Below are positions 1-4,958 of a stretch of 9,391 nucleotides of DNA, in pieces. Position 1 is the first letter of the stretch, and every line of letters begins with the position of its first letter. Where the stretch lies: contig CAJMLY010000047.1 in assembly GCA_905214425.1 (NCBI GenBank), positions 1 through 9,391 on the forward strand, read 5' to 3'. Under the pieces are notes generated by a model. It was not told where the DNA came from. It searched no databases and saw only the letters and a program-made list of their open reading frames with translations. The position numbers and the translations under genes are program-made. Source of the DNA: an uncultured bacterium. GTDB lineage: Bacteria; Actinomycetota; Coriobacteriia; Coriobacteriales; Coriobacteriaceae.

Positions 1-2
1 TT

Positions 3-78
3 TGGTGGGCCGTCAGGGGGTCGAACCCTGGACCTTGGGATTAAGAGTCCCCTGCTCTACCAACTGAGCTAACGACCC
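3..78 (-). tRNA. tRNA-Lys (anticodon CUU), copy 1
   Basis: Read on the minus strand, this folds into a complete 76-nt cloverleaf including an encoded CCA tail. The acceptor arms GGGTCGT and ACGGCCC pair with one G-T wobble. The anticodon loop is CTCTTAA, which places CTT at positions 34-36 and so decodes AAG lysine. The D arm and TTCGA T loop are canonical. It is the last tRNA of a three-gene minus-strand cluster (His, Lys, Lys), and its sequence is identical to the copy at 122-197. The downstream terminator would lie off the left edge. Confidence 0.97.
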
Positions 79-82
79 AAAG

Positions 83-108
83 CTAAAGTCCGTTGTGGCG
101 GACTTTAG
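83..108 (-). other. Perfect 10-bp hairpin between the two tRNA-Lys genes
   Basis: The arms CTAAAGTCCG (83-92) and CGGACTTTAG (99-108) are exact reverse complements around a 6-nt loop, and fill most of the 43-nt spacer between the tRNA-Lys copies. There is no strong T-run on the minus-strand downstream side (only CTTT before the next tRNA), so it is unlikely to be an efficient terminator. It may be a processing stem, for example an RNase III-type cut site in the polycistronic tRNA precursor. That role is inference. Confidence 0.5.
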
Positions 109-121
109 AGGAGATATCGTG

Positions 122-197
122 TGGTGGGCCGTCAGGGGGTCGAACCCTGGACCTTGGGATTAAGAGTCCCCTGCTCTACCAACTGAGCTAACGACCC
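122..197 (-). tRNA. tRNA-Lys (anticodon CUU), copy 2
   Basis: An exact duplicate of the tRNA-Lys at 3-78: same acceptor stem, CTCTTAA anticodon loop (CTT anticodon, AAG codon), TTCGA T loop and encoded CCA. It is the middle gene of the minus-strand tRNA cluster, 22 nt downstream of tRNA-His. Tandem identical copies probably raise the dosage of the tRNA that reads AAG, the lysine codon favoured in GC-rich genomes. Confidence 0.97.
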
Positions 198-219
198 GAT
201 ATCAACACGAAGCAAGAAC

Positions 220-297
220 TGGGGTGGGTAAAGGGACTCGAACCCTCGACCTACGGGACCACAACCCGTCGCTCTAGCCAACTGAGCTACACCCACC
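220..297 (-). tRNA. tRNA-His (anticodon GUG)
   Basis: Minus-strand cloverleaf with acceptor arms GTGGGTG and TACCCAC (one G-T wobble), anticodon stem ACGGG/CCCGT and loop TTGTGGT, giving a GTG anticodon. The extra 5' G (complement of position 297) faces a C discriminator base just before the encoded CCA. This G-1:C73 pair is the hallmark identity element of tRNA-His. It is the first gene of the His-Lys-Lys cluster. Confidence 0.97.
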
Positions 298-323
298 GTG
301 TCCTGTGCGCTTCGCGCTCGACT

Positions 324-352
324 ATTATTGCAAGGAACGCCACGCGATGCAA
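324..352 (-). promoter_or_regulatory. Probable promoter of the tRNA His-Lys-Lys cluster
   Basis: On the minus strand a -35-like TTGCAT (347-352) and a -10-like AATAAT (324-329) are separated by exactly 17 bp, about 27 nt upstream of tRNA-His. An AT-rich stretch at 359-390 lies upstream of the -35 and could act as an UP element, as is common for stable-RNA promoters. The -10 is good (5/6 to TATAAT) and the -35 is partial (TTG conserved). Confidence 0.5.
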
Positions 353-451
353 GCCCCAATTTTCAAGAATTTTGAAAAGAGTTTTTTGGATCCATTTCGG
401 GCAAATCCTACCGGTTCCATAGGAGTAAACTTGCCCCACTGCAAATGCTCG

Positions 452-457
452 AAAGGA
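452..457 (+). promoter_or_regulatory. Ribosome binding site deciding the aminotransferase start
   Basis: AAAGGA lies 5 nt before the ATG at 463. The alternative in-frame ATG at 445 has only an AGGAG at 421-425, which is 19 nt away and too far. The start at 463 is therefore preferred. Confidence 0.7.
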
Positions 458-462
458 CCGTC

Positions 463-1644
463 ATGAAAGAACTCTCCAACCGCACGGCAAGATTTACCGA
501 TTCGGTTATCCGCCGCATGACACGCATCTCCAATAAGTACGGCGCCGTCAACCTGTCGCAGGGCTTCCCCGACTTCGATCCCCCGGCGCAGCTGCTCGAT
601 AGCCTCAGCGCCATCGCCGCCGATCCCAAGCCGCTCTATCACCAGTACTCCATAACCTGGGGCTCCCAGGCCATGCGCGAGGCACTCGCCGCCAAACAGG
701 AGCACTTTATGGGCATGCCGGTCGACCCCAACCAGAATATCGTGGTCACCTGCGGCTCCACCGAGGCCATGATGGCCGCCATGATGACGGTCACGAACCC
801 CGGCGACAAGGTCGTCATCTTCTCGCCGTTCTACGAGAACTACGGCGCCGACACGATCCTTTCGGGTGCCGAGCCCATCTATGTGCCGCTCAACCCGCCC
901 ACATTCGACTTTGACCGCGAGACACTCGAGGCGGCCTTCCGCGACAACGACCCCAAGGCCATCGTCCTGTGCAACCCTTCCAACCCCTGCGGCAAGGTCT
1001 TTACACGCGATGAACTCACCTTTATCGCCGACCTCTGCAAAAAGTACGACACCTACTGCATCACCGACGAGGTCTACGAGCACATCGTCTACGCGCCCCA
1101 CGAGCACGTCTATATGGCCACGCTGCCCGGCATGTTTGAGCGCACCATCAGCTGCAGCTCGCTGTCCAAGACCTACTCCATCACCGGCTGGCGTCTGGGC
1201 TACACTATCGCCCCTGCCGAAATCACCGAGCGCATCAAGAAGGTCCACGACTTCCTCACCGTGGGCGCCGCCGCTCCCCTGCAGGAAGCCGTCGTCACCG
1301 CCCTCAAATTCGACGACAGCTATTACGATGAGGTCCTCGACCTCTACACCACCAAGCGCGACCTGTTCTGCCAGGGACTTGACAGCATCGGTCTTGAGCA
1401 TAACGTGCCGCAGGGCGCCTACTACGTCATGATGGACATCTCTGAGTTTGGCTATGACAGCGACCTCGAGTTCTGTGAAGACCTCGCGTCTAAAGTGGGT
1501 GTGGGCGCCGTGCCCGGCTCGAGCTTCTTCCGCGAGCCCGTCAACCATCTGATTCGTTTCCACTTTGCCAAGCGAGACGAGACGCTTAACGCGGCGCTGG
1601 AGAACCTCAAGTCGCTACGTGATAAAATCAAGCCGCGCGGGTAA
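463..1644 (+). CDS. PLP-dependent aminotransferase, class I/II (fold type I)
   Basis: A 393-residue cytosolic transaminase that moves the amino group from an amino acid to a 2-oxo acid with pyridoxal phosphate. Family motifs are in order: LSQGFPDF near residue 31, which contacts substrate and is typical of kynurenine/glutamine/methionine-type aminotransferases; NPSNPCGKVF at 171-180, with the PLP-contacting Asn174; DEVYEHIVY from Asp202, which holds the PLP pyridine nitrogen; SLSKTYSITGWRLGY with the Schiff-base Lys236; and IRFHFAK with Arg365, which binds the substrate carboxylate. The length is normal for the family (about 390). The start at 463 was chosen over 445 from the ribosome binding site. 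The substrate cannot be read from sequence; the SQGFPDF motif points towards an aromatic, kynurenine or methionine transaminase rather than AspC. The gene stands alone, with a terminator behind it, so context gives no pathway. Confidence 0.93.
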   Translation: MKELSNRTARFTDSVIRRMTRISNKYGAVNLSQGFPDFDPPAQLLDSLSAIAADPKPLYHQYSITWGSQAMREALAAKQEHFMGMPVDPNQNIVVTCGSTEAMMAAMMTVTNPGDKVVIFSPFYENYGADTILSGAEPIYVPLNPPTFDFDRETLEAAFRDNDPKAIVLCNPSNPCGKVFTRDELTFIADLCKKYDTYCITDEVYEHIVYAPHEHVYMATLPGMFERTISCSSLSKTYSITGWRLGYTIAPAEITERIKKVHDFLTVGAAAPLQEAVVTALKFDDSYYDEVLDLYTTKRDLFCQGLDSIGLEHNVPQGAYYVMMDISEFGYDSDLEFCEDLASKVGVGAVPGSSFFREPVNHLIRFHFAKRDETLNAALENLKSLRDKIKPRG

Positions 1645-1669
1645 GGACGGCCCGGCAACTAAAGCAACC

Positions 1670-1710
1670 AAAGAAGCCCCGCACCGCCCGCCGCGTTGCG
1701 AGGCTTCTTT
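1670..1710 (+). terminator. Intrinsic terminator after the aminotransferase gene
   Basis: AAAGAAGCC (1670-1678) pairs perfectly with GGCTTCTTT (1702-1710). The stem continues inside with CGCA/TGCG after one C-A mismatch. The T-rich 3' arm serves as the tail. It starts 26 nt after the stop codon and separates this gene from the fructokinase. Confidence 0.7.
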
Positions 1711-1719
1711 CTATAGCGC

Positions 1720-1747
1720 TTTCTTAAATGGTTTAGAGCTCTATACT
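1720..1747 (+). promoter_or_regulatory. Possible promoter of the fructokinase gene
   Basis: A good -10-like TATACT sits at 1742-1747, about 39 nt upstream of the start codon. The best -35 candidate is a poor TTTCTT at 1720-1725 (16-bp spacing). The position just after the preceding terminator supports an independent start of transcription here. The hexamers alone are not strong evidence. Confidence 0.4.
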
Positions 1748-1785
1748 TTAGTCACGGAGCAACTCGTCCCAGAGAGAGGAATACT

Positions 1786-2676
1786 ATGGCAGAGCAGCAG
1801 CTTATCGGAGCGCTCGAGGCCGGTGGCACCAAGATGGTCTGCGCCACGGGCTATGCGGACGGTACGGTCCTAGAGCGCGAGCAAATCGCGACCACGACCC
1901 CGCAGGAGACCGTCGAGGCCGTCAACGCGTGGTTTGCCGACAAGGGCATCGCCGCGCTGGGCATCGGCGCATTTGGCCCCACCGCAGTCAACCCCACTTC
2001 GCCCCAATACGGCAAGATCCTGGAGACGCCCAAAACGGCATGGCGCTACTTTGACCTGCTGGGCACTATCCAAAACGAGCTCAATATCCCCTGCGGCTAC
2101 GACACCGACGTCAACGTTGCCTGCTTGGGCGAGGTCACCTTTGGTTGCGCCAAGGGCCTTACCGATGTGGTCTACCTGACCATCGGCACCGGCGTGGGCG
2201 CCGGCGTGCTCTCGGGCGGTAAGCTCGTACACGGCATGATGCATCCCGAGGCCGGTCACATCCTGGTCACGCGCGACCCGCGCGACACCATCGGCGAGCA
2301 TAGCGCCTGCCCCTTCCACGACAACTGCCTCGAGGGCCTCATCGCCGGCCCCGGCGTTAAAAAGCGCTGGGATGGCAAGAGCGCCGGAGACATGGCCGAT
2401 GACCCGGAGGCCATGGACCTGCTCGCCGGCTATCTGGCACAGGCGCTCATGACCTACACGCTGTGCTACGCGCCGCAAAAGATCATCATCGGCGGCGGCG
2501 TGGCCGACCACACCCCCATCGTGCCGCTCGCGCGCAAGAAGTGCGCCGAAATGCTCAACGGCTATATCGTCACGCCCGAGGTCAACGACATCGATAACTA
2601 CATCGTCAACAACAGCCTCGAGGGCAAGCAGGGAATCATGGGCTGTCTGGCCCTGGGCGCACAGGCGCTTCAGTAG
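1786..2676 (+). CDS. ROK-family fructokinase
   Basis: A 296-residue sugar kinase, predicted to phosphorylate D-fructose with ATP to fructose 6-phosphate in the cytosol. Visible ROK features are: the N-terminal phosphate loop EAGGTK (11-16); GAFGP near 61-65; DTDVNVACLGE (106-116) with the likely catalytic base Asp108; LTIGTGVGAG (131-140); PEAGHI with His158; and the zinc knuckle CPFHDNCLEG with Cys175, His178 and Cys181. The C-terminal GGGV belongs to the nucleotide site. The CPFH/CLEG form and overall spacing match the Bacillus YdhR/GmuE-type fructokinases rather than glucokinases, whose zinc motif reads CxCGxxGC. The length is standard. An AGGA ribosome binding site lies 5 nt before the ATG. 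No sugar transporter or hydrolase is next to it, so the physiological source of fructose is unknown. Mannose or another hexose as substrate remains possible. Confidence 0.9.
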   Translation: MAEQQLIGALEAGGTKMVCATGYADGTVLEREQIATTTPQETVEAVNAWFADKGIAALGIGAFGPTAVNPTSPQYGKILETPKTAWRYFDLLGTIQNELNIPCGYDTDVNVACLGEVTFGCAKGLTDVVYLTIGTGVGAGVLSGGKLVHGMMHPEAGHILVTRDPRDTIGEHSACPFHDNCLEGLIAGPGVKKRWDGKSAGDMADDPEAMDLLAGYLAQALMTYTLCYAPQKIIIGGGVADHTPIVPLARKKCAEMLNGYIVTPEVNDIDNYIVNNSLEGKQGIMGCLALGAQALQ

Positions 2677-2758
2677 CAGACGCACCCACAGGGGGTGGCG
2701 CGCCCGGCAAATCCGACCTACGGAACGACGCCACCACACCTCATATAAGCCCTCAAAT

Positions 2759-2804
2759 AAAAAAGCCGCCTAGGACCAAGCAATACGTCCTAGGCGGCTT
2801 TTTT
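2759..2804. terminator. Bidirectional intrinsic terminator between fructokinase and vanZ-like gene
   Basis: A perfect 18-bp stem: A6 plus GCCGCCTAGGAC (2759-2776), a 10-nt loop, then GTCCTAGGCGGC plus T6 (2787-2804). With A6 on one side and T6 on the other it works in both directions, ending the plus-strand fructokinase transcript and the minus-strand VanZ transcript. The stop codon and last four codons of the vanZ-like gene lie inside the right arm. Confidence 0.95.
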
Positions 2805-3239
2805 GGCGCACATCAGCGACCGTAAGAGATATCGGAGCACAACGCCCGTTGCCGCTCCACAGCAGTCGATCATCACATCGGTGATCATGCCGGCGCGTCC
2901 CGGCACAAAGAGCTGAATCGTCTCGTCGATCGAAGGAATCAGCAGCAGGAACACCGCCGTGGGCAGCAGCACGTCAAAGGTGCGCCGGCCCTCAAAATCA
3001 AAGGCGTGCGTTGCCAGAATGCCGAGCACCATATACTCGGTAAAATGCGCGCACTTGCGAACAACAAAGTTGGTCACCCATCCATATGGAAGTCCCACGC
3101 CGTGCAGGAAACCGCGGATAGTTTCCATGACCGTTAGGCTCAGCGAGCCCGACCCCGAGCCGGGAACCAGCGAATTGCCCCAGATCAAGAGCGCCATCAG
3201 GCAGGTCACGACCGCCCATTTTCGATTGATCTTAACCAT
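2790..3239 (-). CDS. VanZ-like family membrane protein
   Basis: A 149-residue integral membrane protein. The VanZ-like domain is clear. The first conserved block, VVRKCAHFTEYMVLGIL, runs from residue 59 and carries Arg61, His65, Glu68 and Tyr69. The second, PSIDETIQLFVPGRAGMITD, runs from 102 and carries Asp105, Glu106, Gln109, Arg115 and Asp121, followed by the GAATG turn of the last helix. Hydrophobic segments lie at about 8-24, 66-80, 88-104 and 122-140. VanZ of enterococci gives low-level teicoplanin resistance, but most family members, like this one, are of unknown function; no van genes are nearby. The ATG is 7 nt after the stop of the upstream minus-strand gene, with GGAGG about 12 nt before it inside that gene, so the two are probably co-transcribed. 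The 3' end overlaps the terminator. Confidence 0.88.
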   Translation of the reverse strand: MVKINRKWAVVTCLMALLIWGNSLVPGSGSGSLSLTVMETIRGFLHGVGLPYGWVTNFVVRKCAHFTEYMVLGILATHAFDFEGRRTFDVLLPTAVFLLLIPSIDETIQLFVPGRAGMITDVMIDCCGAATGVVLRYLLRSLMCAKKAA

Positions 3240-3246
3240 GCAGAAG

Positions 3247-4647
3247 TTATGCCTCCGCGCGGAGCGGCGCGAAGCTGGCGGTACCGCCCTCGATAACGCT
3301 CAGGTAGGCACGGCCCGTACGCTTGGCGGTAGAGGACTGCAGGCGCTCGATCTCCTCCTCGAGGATCTGATTGACGCGCTCGTGACGACGGTTTTCCATA
3401 ATGCCGGCGGCAATAGCCTCGGCCCGCTCGATGCTCTCGCGCGAGATACGGGCAGTATCCTCGGGGAACACAGCGCTGTGACGGCCGACATAGGCGGGGG
3501 CAGCAGGCTGAGGGGCAGCGACGGGAGCGGGGGCTGCAACAGGAGCAGGCTCGTCAATCTCATCCAGAATCGCGGTGGCGGCGGCCCACATGTCCTCGTG
3601 GCCCGAGTAATCAGCCATGGGGACATCAACCTCGAGTGAGGCATCCGGAAGGTCGCCGGTGTCGATGCGATCTTGGGCATCAATCGATGCGGTGATGGCT
3701 GCAGGCTCATCGAGGTCATCGAGATCGATGTCCGCGGCACCGGAGATGATAGGCATGCTGGCGAGGTTTGCATTGTACGGCGCAGCCTCAGCCGCCTGCT
3801 GCTGGGCAGGAGCGCCCCACAGCGAGCTTTCGGCGGCACGGCGGGCGGCAACGGCCTCCTCGTCCGCAGTCATGGCTTCATCAACGTACGAATTGTCGGC
3901 AGAAGCGTTCGCGTCCGCCGAGGTAGCGCTGTAGGCGTTATTGGCTGCCGCGTTGGCGACGAGTGCCACGAAAGCCGCCGTGCTGCCCGCAGGGGCGGCC
4001 TGGGAGCCAGACACGGCGCGTGCCGCGGCGGCGATGTCGTCGCGATTGAAGGAGCCGGTCTGCCCGCCGTTGGTGAGCTCGTCGATGGCGACTTGATAGA
4101 CGTCGCGCGAGTGTGCAGGGTCGCAGCTCACCGGCGAATCGTCGTCGAGCATACTGTCGATCATGGACCAAGCCTCGTCCTCGTCCATAGCGTCTGCGGC
4201 TCGAGCGATGGTAGGGACACCATCATCGGCATGACGGCGCTGGAACGCACCAGTCAGGCCGGAAAGGAATGCCGAGGTAGACTGCTCCGTCTGAGCCTGA
4301 AAAGCAGAAGCCGCAGCGTAAGGAGTCGCATCCTGCTGCTGAGCTGGAATCGAGGCGGTCTTGAACTCGCTTTGATGCTGATTGAGATTGGCGGCACCGC
4401 CCATGACATCGGGCTGGAACAGACGCTCTTCACGCTGCGCACGATACTCGGAGATACCCAGCGAGGCGGCATAGATACCCACGCCCGCCACCGCGCCCAC
4501 GGCGAAGGGAACCGCACCCGCCACGACCGTCTCGTTCACAGACGAAAACGGCAGCGTCGCGGCATACATAACCACGGGAGCGGCAAGGCCGATCCCGCAC
4601 GAAAGTCCGGCAAGGACTGCTCGTTGTGTTGCATCAGAAGAAGCCAT
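3247..4647 (-). CDS. Unrecognised membrane protein with two N-terminal helices and a long low-complexity tail
   Basis: A 466-residue protein of no family I recognise. Two hydrophobic segments lie at about residues 10-31 and 40-64, joined by a short polar loop. A basic stretch (YRAQREERLF, 68-77) follows, suggesting by the positive-inside rule that the remaining roughly 390 residues are cytosolic. That part is mostly low-complexity: Ala/Gln-rich, then acidic (DEDEAWSMIDSMLDDD, LDDLDEP, ILDEIDEP), then a Pro-Ala repeat (PAPVAAPAPVAAPQPAAP). A compact C-terminal segment has charged, probably helical sequence (RISRESIERAEAIAAG, then EEEIERLQ). The start at 4647 is chosen because GGGGAG precedes it by 5 nt; a TTG at 4674 in the same frame has no such site. 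It is the first gene of a probable operon with the VanZ-like gene. A membrane-anchored scaffold is conceivable but is only a guess. Confidence 0.8.
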   Translation of the reverse strand: MASSDATQRAVLAGLSCGIGLAAPVVMYAATLPFSSVNETVVAGAVPFAVGAVAGVGIYAASLGISEYRAQREERLFQPDVMGGAANLNQHQSEFKTASIPAQQQDATPYAAASAFQAQTEQSTSAFLSGLTGAFQRRHADDGVPTIARAADAMDEDEAWSMIDSMLDDDSPVSCDPAHSRDVYQVAIDELTNGGQTGSFNRDDIAAAARAVSGSQAAPAGSTAAFVALVANAAANNAYSATSADANASADNSYVDEAMTADEEAVAARRAAESSLWGAPAQQQAAEAAPYNANLASMPIISGAADIDLDDLDEPAAITASIDAQDRIDTGDLPDASLEVDVPMADYSGHEDMWAAATAILDEIDEPAPVAAPAPVAAPQPAAPAYVGRHSAVFPEDTARISRESIERAEAIAAGIMENRRHERVNQILEEEIERLQSSTAKRTGRAYLSVIEGGTASFAPLRAEA

Positions 4648-4652
4648 GAGCT

Positions 4653-4658
4653 CTCCCC
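4653..4658 (-). promoter_or_regulatory. Ribosome binding site deciding the start at 4647
   Basis: On the minus strand GGGGAG lies 5 nt before the ATG at 4647. It would fall inside the coding sequence if the upstream in-frame TTG (4674) were used, so the shorter protein is preferred. Confidence 0.75.
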
Positions 4659-4771
4659 ATCTTCCAGCACCCAAATCGCATCATTCAGTTGGCTGCGCGA
4701 GAGAAGATGAAGCGGGGCTATGCCCCAAAGCAACGGTATATGGTTCGTTTCATCTGCGTTTTCCGTCGCGA

Positions 4772-4783
4772 AGCTTTAAAGCT
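4772..4783. promoter_or_regulatory. Perfect 12-bp palindrome, possible operator
   Basis: AGCTTTAAAGCT directly abuts the -10 box on its downstream side, so it spans the expected transcription start. A dimeric repressor bound here would block initiation. No regulator is identified, and the site could be chance. Confidence 0.35.
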
Positions 4784-4812
4784 ATTATGCGAAACCGCCC
4801 TGTCGATTGCAA
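4784..4812 (-). promoter_or_regulatory. Promoter of the membrane-protein / vanZ-like operon
   Basis: Minus strand: a -35-like TTGCAA (4807-4812), a 17-bp spacer and a -10 CATAAT (4784-4789, 5/6 to consensus). It lies downstream of the rho terminator and about 137 nt upstream of the start codon at 4647. Confidence 0.6.
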
Positions 4813-4890
4813 GCGACGATGTCGGATTGAAACGGGAAACCTGCTGCTTGCCAGTCTTATGGTCAAAAAAGCGCGGAGCGGCGATATAGA

Positions 4891-4921
4891 AAAGGGCCGA
4901 GGCTCAAAGCCCCGACCCTTT
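4891..4921 (-). terminator. Intrinsic terminator of rho
   Basis: The 14-nt arms (4891-4904 and 4908-4921) pair around a CAA loop with two internal mismatches. On the minus strand the stem is followed by TTTTCTATA. It lies about 38 nt beyond the rho stop codon. Confidence 0.75.
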
Positions 4922-4958
4922 ATTGCATTGATGACTATCGCTGCGTGTGGATGACAAC

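Larger units (their letters stand above)
298..462. other. Divergent intergenic region, tRNA cluster / aminotransferase
   Basis: This 165-bp divergent spacer holds the leftward tRNA promoter. It also holds an AT-rich imperfect palindrome at 360-378 (TTTTCAA, 5-nt loop, TTGAAAA) followed on the plus strand by GAG and a T6 run at 382-387. A clear plus-strand promoter for the aminotransferase was not found. Confidence 0.5.
4648..4958. other. Intergenic region between rho and the membrane-protein gene
   Basis: These 311 bp hold, in the leftward direction of transcription, the rho terminator (4891-4921), a promoter (4784-4812), a 12-bp palindrome at the expected transcription start (4772-4783) and a leader of about 130 nt. 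The leader contains a GGGGC-ATA-GCCCC hairpin at about 4723-4735. I find no convincing gene. Confidence 0.7.

Noticed and set aside
132..359. Minus-strand open frame of 75 codons over the tRNA genes
   Set aside because: The translation (VAQLARATGCGPVGRGFES) is the familiar false protein produced by tRNA sequence; the tRNAs are unambiguous.
325..1563. Long minus-strand open frame opposite the aminotransferase (412 codons)
   Set aside because: It is the antisense shadow of a well-supported PLP enzyme; the translation has no family motifs and the length follows from high third-position GC.
1870..2739. Minus-strand open frame opposite the fructokinase (289 codons)
   Set aside because: Antisense shadow; the sense frame has complete ROK motifs, a ribosome binding site and a terminator.
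2790..3239. Glycopeptide resistance gene
   Set aside because: The protein is only VanZ-like by domain; there is no vanA/B/H/X/R/S neighbour, so a resistance call would be unsupported.
3673..4710. Plus-strand open frame of 345 codons opposite the membrane-protein gene
   Set aside because: Arg/Gly-rich antisense shadow; it runs through the promoter, start and ribosome binding site of the minus-strand gene.
4715..4750. Eleven-codon leader peptide upstream of the membrane-protein gene
   Set aside because: A short ATG frame ends in the GGGGC hairpin, but it has no ribosome binding site and no run of regulatory codons.
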